This document shows positions 34,975 to 44,328 of a DNA stretch of 64,000 bases, one piece after another. Positions within the stretch are counted from its first letter, which is position 1; every line of letters begins with the position of its first letter. The translations under genes were made by a program, and so were the position numbers. This DNA is from Desulfocapsaceae bacterium (GTDB taxonomy: Bacteria; Desulfobacterota; Desulfobulbia; Desulfobulbales; Desulfocapsaceae): NCBI GenBank assembly GCA_031292275.1, contig JARLHL010000008.1, positions 1 to 64,000 of the forward strand, read 5' to 3'. The notes beneath the pieces are model-generated. The model ran no database searches, was not told the origin of the DNA, and was given only the letters and a program-made list of their open reading frames with translations.

Positions 34975-35018
34975 AAAAAAGCGTATTGACCGGATTTTCC
35001 GGTCGATACGCTTTTTTT
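34975..35018. terminator. Bidirectional terminator between ferritin and peroxiredoxin
   Basis: AGCGTATTGACCGGA and TCCGGTCGATACGCT form a 15-bp stem (one G-T) with a TTT loop. A-run on the left and T-run on the right serve both converging genes. Confidence 0.92.
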
Positions 35019-35034
35019 ATGCCAATATGGGGTT

Positions 35035-35628
35035 TTAACAGGCATTTCTGGAGAGATACGAGGCAACCCCTTCTGTGGTCGGTTTCATGGCTTCATCCCC
35101 CTTATGCCAGTTGGCGGGGCATACCTCACCATACTCTTCCGTGAACTGCAGGGCATCCAGGAGTCTCAGCGCTTCGTTCACGTTTCTGCCCAGAGGCAGA
35201 TCGTTGACTACCTGGTGTCTGACTATGCCTTTTCTGTCAATCAGAAACAAGCCGCGCAGGGCAATGCCGCCGTCGAGGAGGACACCATAGTTTTTAGCGA
35301 TGGACTTATCCAGATCAGAGACCAGCGGATAAGCGATATTACCTATGCCGCCGCCGTTGACAGGAGTATTTTTCCATGCGAGATGGGTGAAATGAGAGTC
35401 GACGGAGACGCCGATGAGCTGGCAATTGTTTTCGGCAAACTTGTGCATTGCTTTATTGAAGGCAAGTATTTCCGATGGACAGACGAAGGTGAAATCAAGA
35501 GGATAGAAAAAAAGAACGACATATTTTCCTCTGAAATCGGATAACGTAAAATCATTTTTGAAAGAATTGTCTGGAAGCACTGCAGTAGCGGTAAAATCGG
35601 GTGCTTCTTTGGTAACTATCAGGCTCAT
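35035..35628 (-). CDS. 2-Cys peroxiredoxin (AhpC/TSA family)
   Basis: Reduces peroxides with a reactive cysteine. The 197-residue protein has FYPLDFTFVCPSE (peroxidatic Cys about 50) and EVCPANWHKGD (resolving Cys about 170), plus the conserved RGLFLIDRKG block. This is the typical 2-Cys, Prx1/AhpC-like form. AAGGAGAG precedes the ATG. No AhpF or dedicated reductase is adjacent. A long AT-rich upstream region holds a perfect palindrome that may be a PerR/Fur site. Confidence 0.93.
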   Translation of the reverse strand: MSLIVTKEAPDFTATAVLPDNSFKNDFTLSDFRGKYVVLFFYPLDFTFVCPSEILAFNKAMHKFAENNCQLIGVSVDSHFTHLAWKNTPVNGGGIGNIAYPLVSDLDKSIAKNYGVLLDGGIALRGLFLIDRKGIVRHQVVNDLPLGRNVNEALRLLDALQFTEEYGEVCPANWHKGDEAMKPTTEGVASYLSRNAC

Positions 35629-36018
35629 AAGAGTCTCTCCTTATGTTGTTGGTGTGGGGTGGGGCCTTGGAATTGGTTGGCCGTTGATTGATTAAAAGGA
35701 ATGGTTCAATTATCGGATCGTATCCCTCGAGAATCCTCTCTCAGGATTAATAGATAATATTCATTATTATATAAATATAATAATTATTGTCAACTGGTAA
35801 TAGATTTATTTTATCTTTTCAATGTGAACTGTCTTTGAATTCTGGCGAGGATATTATCTAAGCAATTGATTTAAATTGTAAAAAATGATATAAAGTTGCG
35901 GAATACCTGATTGTGACGATATAGAAAAGGTGAACGGATTATAACTTCGATTTAATTTTGGTCTGTAAAAAGACTCATTGTTTGTATGTGAATCAACCTG
36001 AAATCATGAAAAACGTTG
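35629..36018. other. 390-bp AT-rich upstream region of the peroxiredoxin gene
   Basis: Very AT-rich, especially 35740-35830 and 35860-35990. It carries the palindrome at 35762 and presumably the peroxiredoxin promoter. No gene is seen. Confidence 0.5.
35762..35783. promoter_or_regulatory. Perfect AT palindrome, PerR/Fur-like operator
   Basis: Arms ATTATTATAT and ATATAATAAT flank a central AA, a perfect 22-bp palindrome. The inner TTATAT..ATATAA resembles PerR boxes (TTATAAT-N-ATTATAA). It lies 134 bp upstream of the peroxiredoxin start. A second half-like motif, GATAATATTCATTATT, begins just to its left. Confidence 0.5.
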
Positions 36019-38076
36019 TCATTTATGACCGATTTTCAGCGCTGCTCTCACTTTGACTGACAAGTCATTTATTGAAAAAGGTTTCTGAATAAAGTTGCCA
36101 CCTTCTATCAACAAGCCTTGCCCTGCCGTATGAGATGTGTAACCGGACATAAAAAGAGTTTTAATATTGGGGTAGGATAACAACAGGGTATCGGAGAGTT
36201 GATGGCCATTCATTTCAGGCATCACAATATCGGTTATCAATAAATCAATCCTCTCGAGATTTTTCTGAGCCACTGTAATTGCTTCACCTGGCGTGGAGGC
36301 GGCCAGCACTGTATATCCAAGACCTTTGAGTTGCGTTGCGGTTATATCCAGGATTGCCGGCTCATCTTCAACAAGCAGTATGGTTTCTTGCCCCTGAATT
36401 GCTATTTCCACCAGTTCTTCATACTCTCTCTGCTGCAAGAAGCCCTTATGTCGGGGCAGATAGATTCTAAAGATTGTCCCAAGACCAAACTCACTGTGAA
36501 CGTCGATAAATCCCGTATTTTGACTAACTATTCCATAGATTGTCGCCAGTCCGAGTCCGGTGCCTTTGCCAAGTTCTTTCGTGGTGAAAAACGGCTCGAA
36601 TATGTTCGCCATGGTCTCTTCATCCATGCCGCAACCATCATCGCTGACCGTTAGTAACACGTAATCACCTGAATTAAACCCTGCGCTCACCGCACAGCAG
36701 GCCTCATCAACCGAGGTGTTTTGTGTCTCTATCGTGACCTTTCCCACGCCGGGGATGGCATCCCGGGCGTTTACACACAAATTGGCAAGGATCTGATCGA
36801 CCTGAGAGGGGTCCATCCTGACCGGCCAGAGGTCCTGTCCCGGTATCCAGGCCAGGGCTATATCCTCACCCATGAGCCGCCGCAACATTTTGAGCATCCC
36901 ATGAACCGTCTCGTTCAGATAGAGAATTTGGGGGGTAATGGTCTGTTTTCGGGCAAAGGCCAGCAACTGCCGAGTGATATCCGCAGATCGAATAGCTGCC
37001 TCATGGATTGCATGCAGTTCATCGTAGAGATTGTCGCCGAAATTGAGCTTTTTCAGGGCCAATTCGGAATAGCCTATAATAACGCCGAGCATGTTGTTGT
37101 AATCGTGGGCTACCCCTCCGGCCAACCGGCCGATGGACTCCATCTTTTGAGCCTGATGCAGCTGGGACTCCAGGTTTTTTTGCGTTTTATTAGCCCGAAC
37201 CCTTTCGGTGATATCCCTGATGAGTGCTATATAGCCGGTTATGGCGCCGTCCTCGTCTCTGAGAAAAAATATATTGATCTCGCCTGGAAACACCGAGTCG
37301 TTTTTTGTCTTGAATTGAACCGAATATATGTGCGGGGAATCATCGGCATCATCTTCCAGGGCGGCGCCGATCCGTCTGAATTCATTTTCATTGGCATAGA
37401 TGAACACGGTGTTTTCGCCTTTAATTTCCGCGGGTGAATAACCAAATAAATCCATAAATGCCTGGTTGCAGTCCAAAATTGTTCTATCCATGTCAGCAAC
37501 GAGAATCGCATCCCGGATACTGTTGAACAATGATTTATATTTCTTTTCATTCTGGATCAGGATTTCTTCCGCGATTTTTCGTGCCTGGACCTCTTTTTCA
37601 AGTTGCAGCATTTTCTGCTCAAGCTTTCTGACCAGGCGCTCACTATACAGCTTAAGCACCTCATCTTCCGGAATAGACTTGAAACGATATGAATTACTCT
37701 CAGCATGTTTTGCCGTGTTCAGCAGGTGGTGTACAGCTGACAGGAAGATATCCGGCTCGCAGGGTTTCTGAATGAATTTGTCGGCCCCGATCTGCAAAGC
37801 AAAGGCTTCATCTTGAGGACCGGTATAGGTGGCCGTATAAATAATAAAGGGGATATGTCGGAACTTCTCGTCTGCCTTGACCCGACGGCAAAACTGAAAA
37901 CCATCCATGACCGGCATAAGGATATCGCTGATGATCAGGTCAAATTGACTGGATTGCAGCAGGGCGAGCCCTTCCGCTCCATTTTGGGCGGACACAACCT
38001 CGAAGGCGTTTCCTTTCAGCAAACTTTCAACTAAATATCTATTCTCGTCTTTGTCGTCTACATTGAGTACACGCAT
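36019..38076 (-). CDS. Hybrid histidine kinase: REC-PAS-HisKA-HATPase-REC
   Basis: About 685 residues from the ATG at 38076. Order: receiver 1 (residues 1-115; NVDDKDEN, SDILMPVMDG with the phospho-Asp, IQKP), coiled coil (about 145-180), PAS (180-300; SLFNSIRDAILVAD), HisKA (HQAQKMESIGRLAGGVAHDYNN, phospho-His in AHD), HATPase (ILANLCVNARDA, DDGCGMDEE, GKGTGLGLATIYG) and receiver 2 (LLVEDEP, LITDIVMPEMNG). No membrane span, so cytoplasmic. With both ends receivers it can take phosphate from an upstream kinase. It follows the small receiver gene by 17 bp. Confidence 0.92.
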   Translation of the reverse strand: MRVLNVDDKDENRYLVESLLKGNAFEVVSAQNGAEGLALLQSSQFDLIISDILMPVMDGFQFCRRVKADEKFRHIPFIIYTATYTGPQDEAFALQIGADKFIQKPCEPDIFLSAVHHLLNTAKHAESNSYRFKSIPEDEVLKLYSERLVRKLEQKMLQLEKEVQARKIAEEILIQNEKKYKSLFNSIRDAILVADMDRTILDCNQAFMDLFGYSPAEIKGENTVFIYANENEFRRIGAALEDDADDSPHIYSVQFKTKNDSVFPGEINIFFLRDEDGAITGYIALIRDITERVRANKTQKNLESQLHQAQKMESIGRLAGGVAHDYNNMLGVIIGYSELALKKLNFGDNLYDELHAIHEAAIRSADITRQLLAFARKQTITPQILYLNETVHGMLKMLRRLMGEDIALAWIPGQDLWPVRMDPSQVDQILANLCVNARDAIPGVGKVTIETQNTSVDEACCAVSAGFNSGDYVLLTVSDDGCGMDEETMANIFEPFFTTKELGKGTGLGLATIYGIVSQNTGFIDVHSEFGLGTIFRIYLPRHKGFLQQREYEELVEIAIQGQETILLVEDEPAILDITATQLKGLGYTVLAASTPGEAITVAQKNLERIDLLITDIVMPEMNGHQLSDTLLLSYPNIKTLFMSGYTSHTAGQGLLIEGGNFIQKPFSINDLSVKVRAALKIGHK

Positions 38077-38093
38077 TATTCTACCCTGGATTT

Positions 38094-38468
38094 TCAAAGA
38101 TTATTCGGAAGATATTGTTTGATTTCTGCGACAAAGGTTTCCGGGTCAATGGGTTTTTCAATATAGCCTGTTGCGCCGGCAGCCAGAATACTCTCCCGAT
38201 CCCCAATCATGGCATATGAGGTCACCGCAATGATCGGGACGTCATCGAGTTCATGATGCTCTCGCAGCTGGGCGGCGACGGCATAGCCGTCCATTTCCGG
38301 CAGTTGGATATCCAAGAGTACGGCAAGAGGCTTGCAATGCAGCGCCATTTCAATGCCCTTTAATCCATTCTCCGCACCGATTACCGTAAAACCGTTCTTT
38401 TCCAGCAGGAAACGCATCATATAAAGATTTTGCTCATTATCTTCAATGATCAGCAGTGTAGCGTTCAT
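38094..38468 (-). CDS. Single-domain response regulator (DivK-like)
   Basis: The 124-residue protein is one receiver domain: acidic pair in IIEDNEQN, phospho-Asp in VLLDIQLPEMDG, Thr/Ser in IIAVTSYAM, and Lys in YIEKPID. No output domain, so it works by contact or as a phosphorelay shuttle. It sits between two kinases and overlaps the upstream kinase stop by 4 bp (ATGA), a sign that the three genes form one signalling unit. Confidence 0.92.
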   Translation of the reverse strand: MNATLLIIEDNEQNLYMMRFLLEKNGFTVIGAENGLKGIEMALHCKPLAVLLDIQLPEMDGYAVAAQLREHHELDDVPIIAVTSYAMIGDRESILAAGATGYIEKPIDPETFVAEIKQYLPNNL

Positions 38469-41383
38469 ATTTCACCTTTTGCCTGTTGAAAAAGTCGGAC
38501 AATAAATTTGCTGCCCTGGCCCCATTGGCTTTCGACCTCAATGGTGCCGCCCATGAGGTCGATTATCTTTTTACAGATTGAAAGCCCAAGCCCGGTCCCT
38601 TCACTTTTTCGGGCAAGGCCGGAATCGATCTGGCGAAACGGCTGAAAAAGATTTGGAATATCCTTCTGCTGCATGCCAATGCCCGTGTCTGAGAAGGACA
38701 TGATCAGAGAATTGTTTTCGCTTTGGCCGGAGATGCTGACAGACCCCTCATCAGTAAATTTAACCGCATTGCTGAGCAGATTGAGAATGACCTGCTCGAG
38801 CCGGCGCTGGTCGGTCGTTATCATTACAGGACTATCGGGAAGGGATATGCGCAACTCAATGCCTTTTTTTTCGGCCTGGGGCGCAATCAGCTTCACCATC
38901 TTTTCCATGGATGATCTCACGTTAAAGGAGGTGTAGGTGAGTTCCAGCTGGCCCGCCTCAATTTTGGAGATATCCAGGACGTCATTGATCAGGGACAGGA
39001 GATGGCGGGAACTGTTTTGAACCATTGTCATTTGTTTTTGCTGCTCGGAATTCAGCGGACCGGTGAGGCCTTGCAGCATGATGCCGGTGAATCCAATAAT
39101 CGAATTCAGGGGCGTCCGCAACTCGTGGGACATGGTGGCAAGAAAAGCCGATTTGATACGATCAGCCGCCTGCGCCGCTTCCAGAGCCGCTTTCAGTTTC
39201 TCTGCCGCTTCGCGTTCGTCGGTGATATCTTCTATGATACCGACAGCTCCTCTGGCAGGAGCTTCTTTATCAAAGGCGCAAATACTCAGTCGTACCCAAA
39301 ATAAGGATCCGTCTTTACGGGCCATCTTTTGTTCATGGCGATAGGTCTGTCCATTTGCCAATTCCGAGTAAATAGTGGCTCCAACGGTGGCGTATGCCTC
39401 TTCATCCGGATACCAGATCCTCGTTGATTTGCCGATGAGCTCGCCGGGGGCGTAACCGGAAATTTCTTCCAATCTGCGATTGCAGCGTATAATAGTGCGG
39501 TCCCGCAGAAACACTATACCTGTGCTGGCCGATTCAAAAATAGTGCGTTGTTCGTCGTTTATCGCCGCAAGTTCCCTTGTCCGCTCGGCAACTCTCTGCT
39601 CCAGGGTTTCTGTATGCTGCCGGAGTTCATTGTTGAGGCGACGAATTTGTTCAACCGCCAGCCTGCGCTCCGTTATATCGGAGCCAATACTTAAAATTTC
39701 TTGAATTTTTCCCTGCTCGTCAAGGACCGTTCGGTTGGTCCAGTCAATCCAGACGCGTTCGCCGTTCCGCCGTATGTTTTCGCTGACAGTACGTTCATAT
39801 CTCAGAGGATCATCGCCGATCTCCCGGATTAACGAACCTAAGTTTCTGCCACTGCTATCGTTTTCCGGGACAAGCGTCCCTGCGAGAGAAAGACCGATGA
39901 TTTCCTTTGCGGAATAACCGAAAAATCGCTGTCCGAACTCATTTAAAAATGTGATCCGTCCTTCAGGCGACCAGCGCATGATAATGCTGTTGGCAAGCAT
40001 CACCAGTTCCCGGTATTCCCGCTCACTTTTGCGCAGTGTTTCTTCCATGATCTTGTGTTCAGTTATGTCCCGAACCGTCTCAATCGCCCCGCAACGCTGG
40101 CCGTTCTGGTCGTACAAAGGTGATGCCACCCCCCACAGATGTGCTCCCTGGCCGCCTCTCAGGTGCGGGATGAAGGATTCAACATACACCCGGTTTCCCT
40201 TACGCTGGACGTATTTGTAGGCTGCTTCCACCTCGGGTCCGGTGAGGTCGAGCAGATCGATCAGGATGGGGCGTCGTTTGCGGAAGAATGGCTCTGCGTA
40301 CGCGTAATCCCCCTGACCCAGCATGGTCTCTTTCTTAACCCCCGTCAGGGATTCACATGCCTGATTCCAAGCTATTATCCGTTTGTCTTGGTCAATCACA
40401 AAGGTTGCATCGGGCAGAAACTCGATGATATCTGCGAATCGCTGCTGGGCAGCCCGCCTTTCCGCATTCTCCTGCTGCAATGCCCGGGTTCTCGTATTGA
40501 CCTGATGCTTAAAAATCATGCTGACGACGATGCTCAGTATCAGGATCACGATCACCCCAAAACCAACACCCTCAAGCCAGAAGGGGAGATGGAATCGTGC
40601 CTCTTCCGAGGTCCATTTTTTCATTGAGGTGTAATAGATCGATTCCGGGCTTTTTTTGAGAGCAGCTAGATATCTGTCAATTGTATCGAGCAAATGCTTC
40701 GGATCTCCTGCTTGCGAAGCGTAAAAGAACGTTGATGGCTCGAAGATAACCGCTGTATCTTCGAGGTTGAACTCTTTGGCATGCAGTAGTCCATAAAAAC
40801 TGTTTGTGACGGCGGCGTCGGCTTCTCCTGTAGCCACCATCTTGAACATTGATTTATAATCCGCAACCGCGACAACGGATGTGTCCAATCCGAAACCCTT
40901 GCTCAGCCGGTCAAAGGCCTCCTGTTGAATGGAACGATCCAGAACGAGAATTCGTTTCCCGTTGAGGTCGAGTATCGTTTTTATCTTGCTGTCCTTTTTG
41001 GCATAAACCTGAAACCAGGAGGATAAGACCGGAATTTTATGAAATGAGTATATTGTTGCTCGTTCGGCCGTATAGGCGACATCGGGCATCAGATCGATTT
41101 CACCTTTGTCCAGACGATCCAAGCCCTCCTTCCAGGTTCCCGATACATAGTGTATGTCCCAATTTTCGCTCTTTGCTATATGTTCGATAATATCAATGTA
41201 TATTCCTGCGGGCTTTCCGGTATCGGAGGTGAAGATTTTAGGGGCATTTTCATAGATGCCGACATTCACAATTCGATTTTCGGCATTTGCTGATACAAGA
41301 GTGCTGTGCGGAAAAGCAATCGCGATGAGGATAAGCTTTAAAAGTAAGGAGGAGAGGCGGACAGATGGTCTGACGGTTGTCAT
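38465..41383 (-). CDS. Membrane sensor kinase: SBP3-TM-PAS3-HisKA-HATPase
   Basis: About 972 residues from the ATG at 41383; a TTG at 41425 would add 14. A signal peptide leads to a periplasmic solute-binding-protein family 3 domain (IVNVGIYENAPKIF, GIYIDIIEHIAKSENW, residues ~40-265). A membrane span (GFGVIVILILSIVVSMIF), three PAS domains (about 325-440, 455-575, 610-730), HisKA (ATMSHELRTPLNSIIGF) and HATPase (NLLSNAVKF, FSDTGIGM, GTGLGLSICKK) follow. The SBP domain should bind an amino acid or similar small ligand. No receiver is fused; the next gene supplies one. Confidence 0.92.
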   Translation of the reverse strand: MTTVRPSVRLSSLLLKLILIAIAFPHSTLVSANAENRIVNVGIYENAPKIFTSDTGKPAGIYIDIIEHIAKSENWDIHYVSGTWKEGLDRLDKGEIDLMPDVAYTAERATIYSFHKIPVLSSWFQVYAKKDSKIKTILDLNGKRILVLDRSIQQEAFDRLSKGFGLDTSVVAVADYKSMFKMVATGEADAAVTNSFYGLLHAKEFNLEDTAVIFEPSTFFYASQAGDPKHLLDTIDRYLAALKKSPESIYYTSMKKWTSEEARFHLPFWLEGVGFGVIVILILSIVVSMIFKHQVNTRTRALQQENAERRAAQQRFADIIEFLPDATFVIDQDKRIIAWNQACESLTGVKKETMLGQGDYAYAEPFFRKRRPILIDLLDLTGPEVEAAYKYVQRKGNRVYVESFIPHLRGGQGAHLWGVASPLYDQNGQRCGAIETVRDITEHKIMEETLRKSEREYRELVMLANSIIMRWSPEGRITFLNEFGQRFFGYSAKEIIGLSLAGTLVPENDSSGRNLGSLIREIGDDPLRYERTVSENIRRNGERVWIDWTNRTVLDEQGKIQEILSIGSDITERRLAVEQIRRLNNELRQHTETLEQRVAERTRELAAINDEQRTIFESASTGIVFLRDRTIIRCNRRLEEISGYAPGELIGKSTRIWYPDEEAYATVGATIYSELANGQTYRHEQKMARKDGSLFWVRLSICAFDKEAPARGAVGIIEDITDEREAAEKLKAALEAAQAADRIKSAFLATMSHELRTPLNSIIGFTGIMLQGLTGPLNSEQQKQMTMVQNSSRHLLSLINDVLDISKIEAGQLELTYTSFNVRSSMEKMVKLIAPQAEKKGIELRISLPDSPVMITTDQRRLEQVILNLLSNAVKFTDEGSVSISGQSENNSLIMSFSDTGIGMQQKDIPNLFQPFRQIDSGLARKSEGTGLGLSICKKIIDLMGGTIEVESQWGQGSKFIVRLFQQAKGEI

Positions 41384-41413
41384 GCTGGGTACCTTTTTGC
41401 ACTGTATCAGATT

Positions 41414-41429
41414 ATAATTGTACAATTAT
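41414..41429. promoter_or_regulatory. Perfect 16-bp palindrome upstream of the sensor kinase
   Basis: ATAATTGTACAATTAT equals its own reverse complement. It lies 31 bp upstream of the likely start at 41383, in a place for an operator or a -10/-35 overlap. The binding protein is unknown. Confidence 0.4.
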
Positions 41430-41869
41430 TTCAGTTCAGCATCACTTCGGTCCCGGATAGTCGTATTTGATTTTTTTTACATTGCGAGCAGTCTGTTACA
41501 TGAGACTGAAACTCTTATAAAGAGTAAGCCGAGGGTGAAGACGCAGCGGACAACACAGTCGACAAACACCTTGCCACGATTGAAGCGGTGCTTGTTGAGT
41601 GCAACTGTTCGGAGACAGTCAGTGCGGCATCCTGGATTCCGCATGATATTTGAAGCGATTCCTGCGTCTGCAGATTTTCAGCTGCCATGAAAAGGCCGCG
41701 TTCGGCATCAAGAAATCGAAGCAGGAAACTGCGCCATGCCGCAAAGGACCTGGACGGCAGCGTACCTGCTGCTTTACTGCCGTCGGGGCAGGAGAATAAG
41801 TGACTCCCTTGCTGAAAATTCTTCCCCGGCCCCGAAGAATCTCCGGCAGGCCTTTCCATGAACGCCAAG
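41430..41869. other. 440-bp region between recA terminator and kinase promoter
   Basis: A minus-strand frame from 41925 to 41515 is open for 136 codons but begins with TTG, passes through the recA terminator and resembles no protein I know (not RecX). I see no supported gene. Confidence 0.5.
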
Positions 41870-41915
41870 AAAAACTGGATTGTCGTGCCCGGCAGCAAGC
41901 AAGGGCGCGACAATC
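41870..41915 (-). terminator. recA terminator
   Basis: On the minus strand GATTGTCGCGCCC pairs with GGGCACGACAATC (one mismatch), followed by CAGTTTTT. It lies 34 bp after the recA stop. Confidence 0.85.
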
Positions 41916-41948
41916 CGCAGGTCAAAGGAGGAGAGGCCGTCTGTGCGG

Positions 41949-43004
41949 CTAGGCTTCAGAAACTCCCGCCGCTCCCTGCTGGGCCTGCTGTTCGGTACCT
42001 GGCTGCATGCCGAAGCCCAATCTGACATTAGTGTCGATTTCGGCGAACATCTCAGAATGCTCCTTGAGGAACTTCTTGGCGTTTTCCCGTCCCTGACCGA
42101 TGCGCTCCTCCTTGTAGGAGTACCAGGCACCGCTCTTGTCAATGATGTTCTGCTCCACCGCCAGGTCGATAAGATCGCCGGTTTTTGAGACGCCCTCTCC
42201 GTAGATGATGTCGAACTCGGCAGATTTGAAGGGGGGCGCAACCTTATTCTTGACGACCTTGACCTTGGTCCTGTTGCCGATAGCCTCCTGGCCGTCCTTG
42301 ATCTGATTGATCTTCCTGATGTCAAGACGCAGGGATGAGTAGAATTTCAAAGCGTTGCCGCCGGTGGTGGTCTCCGGATTGCCGAACATGACGCCAATTT
42401 TCATCCGGATCTGGTTGATGAATATCAGGACTGTATTGCTGCGATTGAGCACGCCGGTAAATTTTCGCATGGCCTGGGACATGAGTCTGGCCTGCAGGCC
42501 GACATGGGCGTCGCCCACATTGCCGTCAATCTCTGCCCGGGGAACCAGGGCCGCCACCGAGTCAATGACAATCACATCGACCGCCCCCGAACGGATCAGG
42601 ATCTCGGCGATTTCCAGGGCCTGCTCTCCGAAATCGGGTTGGGAGACCAGCAGGTTGTCGACATCGACGCCCAGACGTTCGGCATAGCTGGTATCCAGGG
42701 CATGCTCTGCGTCGATGAAGGCGGCGGTGCCGCCGTTTTTTTGGGACTCAGCGATAACATGCAGGGCCAGGGTGGTCTTCCCCGAAGATTCGGGTCCGAA
42801 TATTTCCGCCATCCGGCCTTTCGGGAACCCGCCTACCCCCAGGGCCAGGTCGAGGCTGAGAATGCCGGAGGAGATGACCGGTATACGCTCGGTGACGTGG
42901 GTGCCGAGACGCATGATGGAGCCTTTTCCGAACTGACGCTGTATCTGGCTGATTGCATTGTCGACGCTGCTTGATTTGTCTTTCGTGGGATCACTTGCTG
43001 CCAT
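41949..43004 (-). CDS. recA: Recombinase RecA
   Basis: ATP-dependent strand-exchange protein and SOS co-protease. The 351-residue product has Walker [39 protein letters not shown] (Walker B), LSQAMRK-like SQAMRKFTG, and the L2 loop [19 protein letters not shown]. The C-terminus is short and Ala/Gln-rich. AGGAG precedes the ATG. It follows cinA by 40 bp, the classical cinA-recA arrangement. No LexA-type box is evident in that gap, so control probably comes from further upstream. Confidence 0.97.
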   Translation of the reverse strand: MAASDPTKDKSSSVDNAISQIQRQFGKGSIMRLGTHVTERIPVISSGILSLDLALGVGGFPKGRMAEIFGPESSGKTTLALHVIAESQKNGGTAAFIDAEHALDTSYAERLGVDVDNLLVSQPDFGEQALEIAEILIRSGAVDVIVIDSVAALVPRAEIDGNVGDAHVGLQARLMSQAMRKFTGVLNRSNTVLIFINQIRMKIGVMFGNPETTTGGNALKFYSSLRLDIRKINQIKDGQEAIGNRTKVKVVKNKVAPPFKSAEFDIIYGEGVSKTGDLIDLAVEQNIIDKSGAWYSYKEERIGQGRENAKKFLKEHSEMFAEIDTNVRLGFGMQPGTEQQAQQGAAGVSEA

Positions 43005-43044
43005 GGTTTCTCCTGAGAATATACGCGGGCCTTTTGGCCGGCGG

Positions 43045-44328
43045 TTATGAATTGATGCTCTCTTCTTGTAGCTTTACTGCCGGTTGCGCCGATCTTTCCA
43101 GCAGATATTTTCTGACCAGATTCATGCCGGTGAAGGCGCTGATCTCCTGTATCTGATCACGGCCACCGGAAAAGCTGAACCGGAATACCTGGCGGACATC
43201 CGGACTTACGAGGCTGAAAAAGACCGTTCCTACGGGTTTTGCGGCTGTCCCGCCATCGGGGCCTGCGATGCCGGTGACTGAGAGACCGATATCCGCCCCC
43301 GTTTCCGACCGTATGCCTTCGGCCATGGCCGTCGCTACCTCGCCGCTCACGGCGCCAAGGGCCTGGAGGAGCTGCGCATCCACATGGAGAAAATGCGTTT
43401 TCAGGCTGTTGGAGTAGGCGGTCACCCCGCCCATGTAATAGTCGGAGCTGCCGGGGACGGTGGTGAGCCTGTGCGAAATCAGGCCGCCGGTACAGGATTC
43501 GGCCAGGGCCAGGGTCTTGCCAGAGCTGCGCAGCAGGGCGCCGACCACCTGTTCCATATTCTCCTGATCATGGCCGTAGACGGCGTCACCAAGGGCTGAG
43601 TCGACCTCCGTGCAGGCCTTGCGAAAGAGACGGTCGGAGCACCTGCCCTGTGTGTCCCTGATGATCAGGCTCAGATGGACCTCGGGAAAGACCGGATAAT
43701 AGCCGATGACTGCTTCCTCTGCCAGATTCAGGGAGTCTATCCGGGAATTCACCTCCATTTCTGACATGTCGAAGATCTTGAAGAGCCTCCGGCAGGTGGA
43801 CAGACGCCGGGACGGGTACCAGGTCGCCAGGCGCGGCAGTACGTGGTTGATGAGCAACTGTTCCATCTGCCGGGGGATTCCCGGAAGAAAGAAGATCGGT
43901 TTGTTGTCGTGGATCAGCTGGTATCCCGCCATCCTGCCATGGGGGTTCAGGGCCTCGGCGCCCACCGGCAGCCAGGCGAGCTTTTCCAGAGGGCTGACCG
44001 GTGATCCCGAAATCTCGTCCAGATGGGCCCTGATCAGGGAAAGGATCTCCAGATTGGGCATGGTGGGGCGGTTGAGAGCCAGGGAGACGGCCTCATTGGT
44101 CAGATCATCATCCGTGGCGCCGAGGCCGCCGGTGACAATGACAAAGTCAACGCTGTCGATGGCCTGTTTCAAGGCTTCCCCGATCAGACTGGGGGAATCG
44201 CCTATGGTGTGCATGGCGTGGATTTCGTAGCCTGCCTCGAAGAGCTGGCGGGCCGCAAAACCGCTGGTGGTGTTTGCTATTCTTCCCGAAGTGAGTTCGT
44301 CGCCGATGGCTATGATTTCAACTTTCAT
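43045..44328 (-). CDS. cinA: CinA-family protein (nicotinamide-nucleotide amidohydrolase)
   Basis: The N-terminal MoCF-like domain ([33 protein letters not shown]) hydrolyses ADP-ribose. The C-terminal PncC-like amidohydrolase ([29 protein letters not shown]) recycles NMN. At 427 residues both domains are present. I start at 44328 ([11 protein letters not shown]) with AGGGA upstream. It overlaps the mtaB stop by 11 bp and precedes recA. Confidence 0.94.
   Translation of the reverse strand: MKVEIIAIGDELTSGRIANTTSGFAARQLFEAGYEIHAMHTIGDSPSLIGEALKQAIDSVDFVIVTGGLGATDDDLTNEAVSLALNRPTMPNLEILSLIRAHLDEISGSPVSPLEKLAWLPVGAEALNPHGRMAGYQLIHDNKPIFFLPGIPRQMEQLLINHVLPRLATWYPSRRLSTCRRLFKIFDMSEMEVNSRIDSLNLAEEAVIGYYPVFPEVHLSLIIRDTQGRCSDRLFRKACTEVDSALGDAVYGHDQENMEQVVGALLRSSGKTLALAESCTGGLISHRLTTVPGSSDYYMGGVTAYSNSLKTHFLHVDAQLLQALGAVSGEVATAMAEGIRSETGADIGLSVTGIAGPDGGTAAKPVGTVFFSLVSPDVRQVFRFSFSGGRDQIQEISAFTGMNLVRKYLLERSAQPAVKLQEESINS

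Noticed and set aside
41515-41925. 136-codon frame after recA as recX
   Set aside because: TTG start, crosses the recA terminator, no RecX helical pattern.
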